From: Phymatolithon calcareum
Taxonomy: Eukaryota > Rhodophyta > Florideophyceae > Hapalidiales
Assembly (NCBI GenBank): GCA_977006965.1
Contig: OZ345353.1
Span: 3,906,001-3,970,000 of the forward strand
Length of the DNA: 64,000 nucleotides
Direction: 5' to 3'
This document shows, in pieces, positions 53,589 through 63,421 of this stretch (positions are counted from its first letter, which is position 1; every line of letters begins with the position of its first letter). Below the pieces are notes generated by a model. That model made no database searches. It saw nothing but the letters and a program-made list of their open reading frames with translations, and had not been told where the DNA came from. The position numbers and the translations under genes are program-made.

Positions 53589-56345
53589 GTGATATATCTC
53601 ATCTTCAGCGTCCACTCAAGGAAATAAGGGAAATGAGGTACAAAGGTGCCTGCAGAAACTACAGACTTATAGCAGGGAGCCTTCTATTGTTATGTGGGAC
53701 TGGAGCGCAAGGCATAAAACATGGGGCAGGAAAACCAACCAAAGGGGTACCTTTCTGCTGCAATGGTCAGAAAACAACGGACGGGATCCCCATCACGGAA
53801 GAGCGAGCACGTGCATTACCTAGAACGGCAAAAGCAACATCGATTTCTTTCTCAGCAAGCGGCTTACACCGGGGTCGGTCAGATCGCCGAACGGCCCCAG
53901 GGAGGGTAGCCTCCAGCACAGGCCGAGAGCCACCGCCGACGGCAGGAATAGATTGAAAAGGAAAAAGAAAAAGAGAGAAAAATTGCCTTCGACACTAAGG
54001 AGAAAGTTAGCCCTGTACTCCAAATTCGATCCAGGAAACACCGACTCCTAGCAGTCAAGTGGTTCTTTGGCCGCTTCCCACCACGAAGAGCAGAGTCTTA
54101 CATTGAACATTTCAACGAGACCGCGGAAGAGAATCTGAAAACTCTACAACGAAAATTTAACAAGTCCAAGAGCAGAAGAATCCTGGGAAGAATGAACAAA
54201 AACGGCGATTCACAAACTTCTGGCCTTGAAAATCCATGCGATAGAAGAAACGATAGTGTAATGTGACCTGATTGGGTAATGAGATGGCATTATGAACGGG
54301 AAGCTGCTCTGTTGTTGGTGAATACCGGCGTTGAGGGCTTATAAAATAAAAACCTATAATTTCCCCCCTTCCAGCACAGGCCTGTGATGACGAGTGTTCC
54401 GACAACAGCACCAAGGCAAAGACGCAAAGAGATTATATAGACGAAGAGCAGATCGGACCTGGATGTCGTCGAAAAAGTACCAACGGAATATCGCCACAGT
54501 CTGCCTACACAAATCATGTCTCTAAAAGCATGTCAGTCCCCCAGGGAGCTGGATTCAATTTATGAATCTATTGTGGGGATCTTTATACAGCCAAGGAGGA
54601 AAGCAGTTCCAATGGAAGGAGCTCGAAACACGTTCTGGATCCAGCTCACAAGGATTTCAAAAAAAATGAGCAAAGTGGTAATTGGCGCCAAAAAAAGCGT
54701 CCTACAATCGATTCCTGGATGACCTGGACGAGCTCCCAGCAGCACTAGCTCTTGAGAAGACGTCCAAAATGGCAAGAGCTCTCTCCAGGCGAAAGACCGA
54801 AAATGTCAAGCAAAGAAGTACGCTGTCACCTGCACTATGCCCACCTCTCAAGCCTCTGCTGCTCCGAGGAAGGATGGCTCGGAGGTACTAAATCGTTTGC
54901 TCCCCCTTAGACTTTCCGAAGCGACATAGAAGCGGCCATCAGGGATATTCCAATTGGTAAGGCCCCTGGGCTGGGCAAAGCAAAACCCGAAATGTTGAAA
55001 GTGGACCCAGTACTAAGTACAAGAGTACTATTTGCGATTTGGGAAGCTTGTGGTCGTTTGCAAACCACACCCTTGGTTGGAGAACGGCTGAAATTGTACC
55101 AATCTACAAGGATGCTGATACAGCAATGCCGACGAGCTACAGCCCAATCTCCCGCTTAAGTCACATGAGGAAGATAGTTGAAATGGCCTTAGACGAGATG
55201 ATCAGAAGGAACTACAAGTTCCATATTTCACAGTTTGGGTTCCAGAAACGAAAGGGCACTGAGTTGGCGCTTCTCCATGCTGAAGCCCTCCGAAAATCAG
55301 GCCACAGCTGCGTGGCACTCTTCGACCTTAAAGCTGCCTACGACTTCATACCAAGGAATAAGCTTGCAGAGAGAATAAGTAAGGTGCTGGAACCAGAGAT
55401 CGCCGAAATGGTTATTCCATTTTTGGATCCCTCATTCATACAGACGAGAGACGACGAGGATTCCGTATGGTACACTATGAACATAGGCGTTCCTCAAGGG
55501 TCCCCTCTCAGTCCGTGCCTGTACAATATCTTCATGGACACGTTTGCCGTTGCTCTAGACTCCATTCCGACGAACATCACAAACGAGCCCTGCAAAATGT
55601 TTGTAGACGACGCGAAATTGTCCACAAAATCAGGAGAAGGCCTCCAAAGTAACCTGGATATAGCCTCGGAGTGGGCGCAGAGAAATGGTATGGTGTGGAA
55701 CACCGTGAAAAGCGTAATTCTTTCGACAGAGGACACGGCAGGTCGTACATTTCGGCCCTCAGGGCGGTGACTAAAGACTCTCCGGGAGGAAAAATACCTC
55801 GAGGTAACACTAACGGAACAGGGAGTTTCAGACATCAAACTGACAGAAAGGATCAAGAAATCCAAAAATGTGCTTGGGTGTCTCCGACGACTGGGCGTGT
55901 TTACTAATGGTGTCCACCCCGCGAGGACGATTAAGCTGAACAAATTTCTTGTGCACTCAAGATGGGAATATGCTCTACACCTCATACCTTGGACCTCGAA
56001 GGTAGTCTCGAAAGTCAGGAAGATTGAATCAATTTTCTTTGGGCAAATCCTTGGGAAACCAGGAAAAAGAAGCTTGGACACGTGCAGGGCCATGTGTCGA
56101 ATCATCGAACCCAGGGGAAGAAGAAACGTCCTTGCAAGACGCTTTGTGCAGAGATTGATAAGAAGACGCGATGCGCTGATATCTTGTCCAACAACAGAGA
56201 TCGCGAACATGGAACGTCTAGAAGCGGAGAGAGATACTGTCCACGCGAGAGCGAAGGGCTTCCTGCGCGAAGCTGCACACGAAACGACAGCTAAGACAAG
56301 CTTCAAGAAATTCCAAAGAAACAAGATAATGGAGGCCACATAGGA
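53589..56345 (+). pseudogene. LINE-B, relative of LINE-A
   Basis: A plus-strand LINE with only its reverse transcriptase region well preserved. Upstream (53590-55000) the frames are broken. A stretch with RFPPRRAESYIEHFNETAEE (about 54070-54130) is followed by a dispersed repeat (54290-54370) found also at 22974-23042. The 3' end holds VHSRWEYALHLIPWTSKVV and RRNVLARRFVQRLIRRRD, and terminates at TAG 56341-56343. A purine-rich run (GAAAGAAGAAAG) lies near 56430. LINE-A shares the same domain order, so the two define one family. Confidence 0.7.
55039..55770 (+). CDS. LINE-B reverse transcriptase
   Basis: 243 codons: SYSPISRLSHMRKIVEMALD, FQKRKGTELALLHAEALR, ALFDLKAAYDFIPRNKLA, IGVPQGSPLSPCLYNIFMD and MFVDDAKLS, so the catalytic box is FVDD rather than FADD. 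A reading into GMVWNTVKSVILS shows where LINE-A has gained its TAG. The frame is shorter than a complete RT because the N-terminal fingers are not clearly recognised before 55039. It ends at TGA (55768-55770), where LINE-A also breaks. Confidence 0.8.
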   Translation: MGSLWSFANHTLGWRTAEIVPIYKDADTAMPTSYSPISRLSHMRKIVEMALDEMIRRNYKFHISQFGFQKRKGTELALLHAEALRKSGHSCVALFDLKAAYDFIPRNKLAERISKVLEPEIAEMVIPFLDPSFIQTRDDEDSVWYTMNIGVPQGSPLSPCLYNIFMDTFAVALDSIPTNITNEPCKMFVDDAKLSTKSGEGLQSNLDIASEWAQRNGMVWNTVKSVILSTEDTAGRTFRPSGR

Positions 56346-56442
56346 TGTGCAAAAGTCGAAAAAACGACCTATACCGCACGCGAAAGTGTCGCTACCCTCG
56401 CACCTTCTCTTCACCTCAAGAAGACATAGAAGAAAGAAGAAA

Positions 56443-56640
56443 GAAAGAAAGGTAGATTTTTATTTAAAAGTTAGCAACGCATCTGCTGACGCTCGGGGCA
56501 ACTTTCCTAAGGCCAAGGGGTTTTGGCTAGATTCTGTCCTGAACGGGTTTTATTTTCTTTTTGGTGTGACACGATTCAGTGGACTACAAAAACCCACCTC
56601 TGGTCTCCTTCGGGACCTCGAGGGGGAAAGCTCAAGAAGA
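56443..56640 (+). repeat. Dispersed repeat, plus orientation
   Basis: Begins just after the purine run at 56430 with GATTTTTATTTAAAAGTTAG and runs to GACCTCGAGGGGGAAA near 56632. It is inverted at 57395-57595 and partly found at 15880-15950 (reverse) and 26970-27030. Confidence 0.7.
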
Positions 56641-57394
56641 CATAGAGCACTTGCCATCAAGTGGTCATTTGGAATGTTCCCTCCCATGAGCACCTCCACC
56701 TTTGTCGAACTCACCAGCCAATGTGAGAATGTCAATCTCTCCGTCTTGTTTGCGGAACAATTGCATTGTAACTGAACGAATCTATTTGCTAACACTCTCT
56801 GCACAAGTCATAACACGCTCTGCATGATTTGCACCTACATCTACAACAACAGTCACAATTGACTACGCGCACACCCTCGTGAACGAATACATCCAGGTGT
56901 TCACCTTCACTCAACCTGTACTGTCGGTGATACACACGCCCCACTTAAGCGATGGTTGGCTTAGATGTAGACGCGTGCGACTGTTCTGCGCAGCGAGTTT
57001 CTGACACTGTCTTGGCACGCATACTCTAAACGATAGGCCAGCAGTCATGCGACGTGATCAGATCCTCTTAGCACAGCCTACTTATGCACTACTTTTGATT
57101 CACTCCAGTAAACTGAAGCCCGCATTTCCAAGACATCACACATTCCACAAGAGTTCAGAATAGACCCAACCGGTATTCTGAGCAGCGTGGAAGTGGTGGG
57201 ATTTGCCTAAGACCCTTATCAAGCACGTTTCTACGACTTTGAAGGATGCCATCGAAGACGTCATAAATGGCCTCGCAAAAGACAGACTCTCCAAAGAGGA
57301 CAGCGCCTGGACTAAGCGAGCACTCGACGAGCTCCTAACCATGTTTCAGGCTGTGGACAAGTAAGGAGCGGACCGCATCTTGAAATCACAGTGA
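56641..57394. other. No gene seen between inverted repeats
   Basis: About 750 bases flanked by inverted copies of the dispersed repeat. No frame with recognisable motif. Confidence 0.4.
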
Positions 57395-57595
57395 GTAATT
57401 TTCTCCCTCGAGGTCCGGAAGGAGACCAGAGGCGGGTTTTGTAGTCCACTGAATCGTGTTACACCGACAAGAAAAGAAATCCTTCCATAGACAGAATCTA
57501 GCCAAAACCTCTTGGCCCTAGGAAAGTTGCCCCAAGCGGCAACAGATGCGTTGGTAACTTTTAAATAAAAATCTGCCTTTCTTCTTCTTTTCTTT
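57395..57595 (-). repeat. Dispersed repeat, inverted copy
   Basis: Reverse complement of 56443-56640, sharing the purine run (as pyrimidine run TTCTTCTTTTCTTTTC at 57582-57598). It directly abuts the resumption of unit X4 at 57601, so it marks the right edge of the 4.0-kb insertion. Confidence 0.7.
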
Positions 57596-58653
57596 TCTCC
57601 ATGAATGCTTTCGGGACAAAGTAATCGTGTGGTGTCACATGAGACCTTCTGACTGCTATCAGTTATTTGGAATTGCGTGTCACAATGATCCACTCCAAAA
57701 TCTATTAATTAACCTTGAATTTGACTTCCTTAATGCTCACCCCTACCAATTTTTCGCGTTCTATTTTCGTTTTGCTTTGCCTCCCGTACCTTCGTCAGCA
57801 CTCTGCAATCATCGTCTTATGTGCATTGCAGCACTGGGTGTGAGTGCTTTTTCGCTGAAATGGGAAGCGCAAGTTTCGATTGATGATCAAGATCCGGCTA
57901 CCAGAAATGTTTTATTTAGCTTGTACAGCATGCTACGGTTGGATACATGGAGGAAAGACAGTCGAATACAGTAATACAAAAAGGTGAACCATCGCCCAAA
58001 TGAACATGTTTCTATACAAAGGCAAAGTCACTGTATTCCCATTCTCTCTCCCATTTTTCTTCGTTTTTCTACCGTTGAGCTAGGTATATTCTATGTGCGC
58101 GATCTCGTTCGCCCGTTGGGGAACTTGCTAATCTTGACATCCAAGCTTTACAGAGAACTACAGCAATTAGTAGAATACATTCATGTCGATGACGGTGTCG
58201 GGAGCAGTGATGCAGTGGAACTGAGAAACGGGAAAACAAGTTATTTTTCTGTCGCCATCATAAGATATCACATTTTCGCTGTGCCGCAAACTGGCCAATT
58301 TTCACCAGTGAGTTCCAGCCTGCATTCAATGTGTTTTACACAGTTCATCAAATGTGTTCATCAAATGTGTTTTAAATATTCTAAACGCTACCGGACTGTG
58401 CAGCACAAAGGAATACGGTTGAATTCGTGCAATGTGTATACAGCAACTGCAGATCAATGCCGGCTGCACACAATCACTGAGAAGAGGAATGCCTCTCAAT
58501 TGAACGATATTAAACCCTACCCTAGATCACACAGTATCTCTTTCAAATCAGATACAGGAGTATTAGTTGAGACTGATTTAATACTCCTGTGTTCAAGCAC
58601 ATATAATCCGGCGACATCGGGGAAAAAAGCAACGATCCGGGAGTTGGCTCGTG

Positions 58654-60183
58654 ATGGAGAGGTCTGCCGACTTTTGGCCACAAGCTATATCGGTGGTTGC
58701 ATCCGTGACAGCCGCAATGAGCACCATCGTCGCATCGCGGCTGACAAAGCGCTTCCCCCTGTCCTCTCACGCGTCGACGCCGCGATGGAAATACACAGCG
58801 GTTCCTCTCGTTCTCTACCTAGCCGTGTTCGTGTGCCTTCTCGTATACGCAATGTTTTCGGTAAGAACCAGAAACTTCAGTGGAACACTCGCATTCATGG
58901 CCGCACCCTCTGTTCCTCTACATGGCTTTCTGTGGGCCCTAGTTCCACAGACACAACAGGCACAAGACGCACCTTCCTCAGACAGCTATGTGATGCAGTG
59001 CTTCCGCCGCAAACCAGCTTTTCTCCTTGTGCTTACTTGGATACCTCTCATTCTGGGAGTGATTCTCGCAGGTTTAAACAAGGCTTGGCAGGCTCTTGCG
59101 GTGCAGATCGCCATTGCTTTCGCCTTCTTGGCCACAGGAAGTACTCCAGAAACTTCGGCGCAAGCGCGTGAAAGTTCATTCAGGACAGCAGCGCGCTACA
59201 TGACGGTCCCCGTACCTTCGCGTCGCAATGAAACAGATGCCTATGTTATCGACTTGCAGCGGGAGCAGATTCTGGAGCCTGTTCGTCTGGACATGCGCGG
59301 TAACCCGGCTTACCTGCAGGTGAGCGTTGCCAAGATGGGTCGACTGAGGCCAGTTCAGGACGATGAGAACACGAGCGAGGCTCTAATCTCCGCTTACCTC
59401 AATTCCTTTGTTCAAAAGGTACCCAAAGATCGTCTTGTGGAAATGACTGGTCGATTGTGGAGAACTTTGGAGGAACACAAAACAAGACTTAGAGAGCCTG
59501 CTATGGATATTTTCCTACTGTATGGACTGGTTTCAGGAATGGCCTTCATCGCATACCGCCCTATTGATTGTACTGCTGAAAACCGGAAAGTGTTCAACAT
59601 GCTCAACTACTTATGTTGCAGTAAAGACCGAACAAGTGAACGATCGGAGCATGTTGAGGCAGCGAACAATGTTTGGGACGCATGGAGAGAGGCTGGAGAG
59701 TGGCTACTTAGAAGTGAGCACTGGTCTACAGCTTCGATGCGCGGATCTATTGGCGTCGATCTTCACGTTCCCCTTGCTGAGGGTATCTTACAGCGGCGCT
59801 CCGAGGGTAATCAAGGTGTCGAAATCAAGGTGATAGCTCTGGGTTCCGTCGTCCATTTTGTTCGGCATGTGTTCGCGCACGACGATGAACTTGCGGAAGC
59901 GGTAGTGAAGAGCATCCCGTACTACCACAACCGAATTGCAATGGACGTCTGCAAAGGATGGAGCAACATTCCGCTGGTTTGCCGAGGAATCATTCAGAGT
60001 ATGAAGCGCAACGGCCTGCTCATGGGAAATGTGAGCGGACATGAGTGGGCTTCATCGGGTGGTGCCCTAAGATGGGGCCCAGTCGGGTACGCTCTTTTAG
60101 ATCAGGCATATGCTCGAAACTCTGCGCTGGCCTATGTTGCACAGCTAGGTATTATCATGGTCAAGGCGATTTTGGAAAACTAG
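58654..60183 (+). CDS. X4 multi-pass membrane protein, intact
   Basis: 509 codons from ATG 58654 to TAG 60181. It matches X2 over its whole length and keeps the frame. Predicted membrane segments: about residues 10-30 (ISVVASVTAAMSTIVASRL), 48-70 (VPLVLYLAVFVCLLVYAMF), 77-98 (GTLAFMAAPSVPLHGFLWAL), 122-142 (AFLLVLTWIPLILGVILAGL), 145-163 and 285-303 (DIFLLYGLVSGMAFIAY). Between segments 5 and 6 is a soluble stretch of about 120 residues. A C-terminal region of about 200 residues contains a conserved WAS-SGGALRWGPVGYALLD. No enzymatic motif, signal peptide or known family was recognised. The product is likely an integral membrane protein with soluble loops; transport or receptor roles cannot be told. 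Confidence 0.8.
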   Translation: MERSADFWPQAISVVASVTAAMSTIVASRLTKRFPLSSHASTPRWKYTAVPLVLYLAVFVCLLVYAMFSVRTRNFSGTLAFMAAPSVPLHGFLWALVPQTQQAQDAPSSDSYVMQCFRRKPAFLLVLTWIPLILGVILAGLNKAWQALAVQIAIAFAFLATGSTPETSAQARESSFRTAARYMTVPVPSRRNETDAYVIDLQREQILEPVRLDMRGNPAYLQVSVAKMGRLRPVQDDENTSEALISAYLNSFVQKVPKDRLVEMTGRLWRTLEEHKTRLREPAMDIFLLYGLVSGMAFIAYRPIDCTAENRKVFNMLNYLCCSKDRTSERSEHVEAANNVWDAWREAGEWLLRSEHWSTASMRGSIGVDLHVPLAEGILQRRSEGNQGVEIKVIALGSVVHFVRHVFAHDDELAEAVVKSIPYYHNRIAMDVCKGWSNIPLVCRGIIQSMKRNGLLMGNVSGHEWASSGGALRWGPVGYALLDQAYARNSALAYVAQLGIIMVKAILEN

Positions 60184-61143
60184 CTTAAACTTCCTCGGCG
60201 TCGACCAAGATCATGTAAGCCGAAACAATCCACAATCCTGAATTCCGAAGAACAAGCCGATTTACTATCAGCGATTATTAATTTCAGAATTAAGCTAGAA
60301 ACGAAAATTGTCTTGGTGCTATATTTGGAGCCAATCTTCCTTTACAATGAGAAATATATTTTCTTGGACTACTGTCGAAGCCATTGCACATAGGGACGCT
60401 CCATCCGATTCAATTGCTCACAAGTGGCCATCGGGGGACCAGGATTTTTACAATATGATTCACGGAATCACGGCAGCAAACATATTGAGAATATAGCTTT
60501 TTCCCATCGACACGACACGGCTACCGGGCGATCTATCATACACAGCTCTGATTTCTTTGATAATGCGCCTTGTTGGGAAAATCGCGTCAACGCGGTGGGA
60601 CGAAAATGTTTCATGGAATGAATCCTTGACCTCGCCTGCAAGGTGTAGCAAACACAAGGGGACGGAGAAGCATCTGTTTTGCCATTCCTCTACCTCAGAG
60701 AGCTCTGAGATAGTTCCCAGATCAGCTTCGCTCTTCACTGAAGCCCATACACCTGCATGATTTGCTCGATCTCACGCATTCTGTCCACGTCCTTGCGTTG
60801 CGGAAAGGGTGCGATATGTTTTGTAGCGGAGGTTAAAGTTTGCTGACGTCCGTCGCGATCACCGCCAGTAAGACGCATATGCACTCACCCGTCTGGATAC
60901 AACGTCTTCACCCTCAAAGATGAAAACCAGGGATGGATCTATATCGGTAGCATTTAGAGGACCTCTAGTGTCTATTTGACGAACCCCCTCAACTGAGGGG
61001 CGTTTTAAAAGATCAAAAAAGTTTGTAAAAAGAATGCGGAACGGGTCATTCGCGCCACGTTTAGTAAGGCGGGGTCGTGCTCTGCGTGAGGAGTACCGGA
61101 ACTAATTAGGATATAAAAGCTTCGCTCGGCTCTGGAAACGAAA

Positions 61144-61962
61144 ATGTGCTGGTCAATTACAAGAATCACATCCACCATGCCACGAGAAAAAGACCCGCGC
61201 CGAGTGGTCGGTGCACCCGTACACTCAAATGCAACGTCTGTAACCAGTCTCGCAGAGTGCTGCAGACTATATGGGGCCTTGTTCAAGTCGAAAAAGGTGA
61301 ACGGCACAGTTCAAGAGGTACTTGTGGACGAAATTAACGGTCGCGCGAGCACATCACTTCGCGTGAAATGGGTGCTAGTTTGGCAACCGGTGATGAAGAC
61401 TAAGATTTCGACAGTTAAGATTGTTAACATCAAGACAGGGAGCGCTGACGATGATATTTCAGTCGCTCAGCAGCTTGAACCGAACCAGCAGCGGCAAAGC
61501 GCGTCAACGCCAAGGCCCGCTTACAGTACTCACCTGCGCCAATCTTCATCGCGAAACGCCAGCTCAATGACTCCAGTGGCAACCAAAAGCTCTTCAAAAG
61601 GCCTCAAAAGCTCGGAAGAAACTCTCAGAAGCGTTGAACGACCTCGCACTGGCTCTCTCGCCTGCGCGTTGCAAGGCTCTTGGGACCAAGCGTCACAAAA
61701 GGAGCTTGATGTCCTCACACTCGACCGCGAGCCGAATACTGTTGCTCATGGCGTGGAATGGTATGAGAGGAAGGTGCTATGCCCGATTGGGGGAAGGGTT
61801 GCCCGTCAGTTCTGGAGAGTTTGCACTGTCAAGGGAGACTACTTAGAACGGCGATATTTTATTTCGAAAACATCTACGACCATGGAAGGTAAGCCGGACA
61901 ATCGTGTTCGATGGCGTCAGCTTGACAATGGACCTTCTCGTGTGGAACTCTCCGTGCCCTAG
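61144..61962 (+). CDS. PiggyBac-like protein, N-terminal region
   Basis: A 272-codon frame from ATG 61144. The start is Lys/Arg-rich (REKDPRRVVG), followed by a serine-rich linker (QRQSASTPRPAYSTHLRQS) and a C-terminal part with GVEWYERKVLCPIGGRVARQ. The order and the linked C-terminal frames suggest a domesticated or deletion-derived PiggyBac transposase, but the catalytic DDD core (DDE_Tnp_1_7 type) is absent. It would encode a DNA-binding remnant at best. Matching nucleotides occur at 6195-6486. Confidence 0.5.
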   Translation: MCWSITRITSTMPREKDPRRVVGAPVHSNATSVTSLAECCRLYGALFKSKKVNGTVQEVLVDEINGRASTSLRVKWVLVWQPVMKTKISTVKIVNIKTGSADDDISVAQQLEPNQQRQSASTPRPAYSTHLRQSSSRNASSMTPVATKSSSKGLKSSEETLRSVERPRTGSLACALQGSWDQASQKELDVLTLDREPNTVAHGVEWYERKVLCPIGGRVARQFWRVCTVKGDYLERRYFISKTSTTMEGKPDNRVRWRQLDNGPSRVELSVP

Positions 61963-62040
61963 CCTGAAGTATGCGAGACATATTACTCTGCGTGCGCGCA
62001 AATCGACACGCACAATCGATGTCGACAAGATGGTTTGGAC

Positions 62041-62530
62041 ATGGAGAAGAAAGTACGCACCCACGACTGGTCATTTCGAGTGAGCACATCACTTCTGTCA
62101 ATCTGCGTGGTTGATAGCTGGCTTCTGTTCTCTGGTGCTCATCCAGAGTGGCAGGACCACATAACGCAGCGAAGATATTATGAAGTACTGGCTCAGAAAC
62201 TTATCGATAACTCCTTCGATGCGCGCAATACGCGTCGACTTTCAGTTACTCCTGAACGTTCACTAGCCTCTGGGAGTGGTGTTGGAACCCACTTAACGCC
62301 GACGACAAAGAAAAGGAAAACCGCGAATGGCATGATGACTACTTTTGATGTGCAAAACAACTGCAGAGTGTGCAAAGTCAAGAACTCAACTCTTGTGTGC
62401 TAATCATATAATAGGCTCGACGGTGCAGCACTATATGTTTTGCGATACTTCTACTGGTAGGAACTGTTTCGCTAAGCATGTTGAAGATATCCATGAGCTG
62501 GACGCATTCGATGCGACCGATAGTGAGTAG
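62041..62530 (+). pseudogene. PiggyBac-like C-terminal region and Cys-rich finger
   Basis: The frame at 62041-62403 reads RTHDWSFRVSTSLLSICVVD and SWLLFSG, like the closing helices of PiggyBac transposases. After a frameshift near 62380 the Cys-rich tail appears: CRVCKVKNSTLVC, then YMFCDTSTGRNCFAKHVEDI-H. This matches the C-x2-C...C...H cluster typical of PiggyBac ends. The finger is split between two frames, so the protein cannot be made whole. Confidence 0.6.
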
Positions 62531-63094
62531 ATGCGTGTGCAAAAATTATATAAATCTCATTCTCTCAATTGACGGAAAATTTCCGTCAAATAGACACTAG
62601 ATGTTGAATAATGTACGCTTTGTGTAATTCGAATTACCTAGAATAAACAAAAAAACTTTCTCCACTGTAAGATGGACAGGTCAATCATAATCCACGTTGT
62701 CTCTGCCTCGCCTAGAGAAGGTTCGAAATAGACAACCTGTCCAACGAGAAAGAAAATCGCAACTTCTTCGCATCCAGATGCATTCAGGATCATGGTCGTT
62801 TCGTTGGCGCAGCTTGAACTTAGATGCAATGTAACAAGCGTTTGCGTCAGAATTCGCATTGAAGCACTAGGTCCCTCAGGGTCGGAGCAAGGAGGGAGCT
62901 CATACCCTTAGTGGCTGCCACGTTAATCTGATACCAATATGTGACAGCACATGAACAGTCGGCCTGGAACCGCTCATTTGTATTCACGATAAAGGGCAGA
63001 TGATTCTCTTCCAATTTTGACTGCATTTGTACCTATTTAAAAAGCTATGCGCTTGTCTTTTCCGTCGCATCCATCAGTGGTGGGGAAATTCCTA

Positions 63095-63421
63095 TTGTGA
63101 TCGTTCCCCTATGTCTGTCGACCACTCCGGTCCCTTTGTGAGAGTGATAACATTATTATTATTTGGTTCAGGCAAGGTTCCTACTTAGACCAATTCGGAA
63201 GTGCTTCAATACGTGTATCTGCACTTGCCGATTGCCCGAATTAGGTGTATATTGCGTGCCCTATGTGGCCTTTGCAATGATACCGTTACATGTTCAAATC
63301 TAGATATTACGCGTAGCCTGATAGAGACACATGCACTTGTTGCATACAACGCTCCAGGAACACTACCCATGCAGTAAGCGCTATGGGTTTCCAGAGCCCC
63401 ATGATGTGTACAGCTTGTACA
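63095..63421 (-). repeat. gypsy-3 3' LTR
   Basis: On the minus strand it would begin TGTACAAGCTGTACACA and end GAACGATCACA, with TG...CA termini. It interrupts unit X4 at CCTAT (63090-63094); X2 continues CCAGATAG. The second LTR and the 5-base duplication partner lie beyond the window. Confidence 0.65.

Larger units (their letters stand above)
60928..62651 (+). mobile_element. PiggyBac-like element, insertion interval by comparison with X2
   Basis: Absent from X2, where GATGAAAAC (about 30075) is followed by AACCCTTCTCC. In X4 GATGAAAAC is followed by this interval and then AAAAAC-TTTCTCC. AAAAC flanks both sides (60923-60927 and 62652-62656), which would be a 5-base duplication. Inside lies an 18-base perfect terminal inverted repeat TCTAGTGTCTATTTGACG (60964-60981 and 62584-62601). 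The canonical TTAA is not found next to it. Either the real ends are outside the TIR, or the interval is a retroposed or composite insertion. Confidence 0.6.
60460..63000 (-). pseudogene. Antisense ORF Y of unit X4, split by a transposon
   Basis: Minus-strand frames 60738-60460 (KSEADLGTISELSEVEEWQN, HLAGEVKDSFHETF) and 62859-62638 (CEEVAIFFLVGQVVYFEPS) match Y of X2 with substitutions. The PiggyBac-like insertion (60928-62651) lies between them. The acceptor-like CTGACGCAG of X2 is changed to CTGACGCAA here. Hence the gene is broken in this copy. Confidence 0.5.
53517..63094 (+). repeat. Unit X, copy X4, interrupted
   Basis: A copy of unit X parallel to X2. The first piece is 53517-53588 (matches 26025-26095). 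The main piece begins at 57601 (matches 26105 onward) and runs to 63094. The intervening 4.0 kb carries LINE-B and other repeats. A PiggyBac-like insertion (60928-62651) splits the antisense ORF Y. The right end is cut by gypsy-3. Confidence 0.8.
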
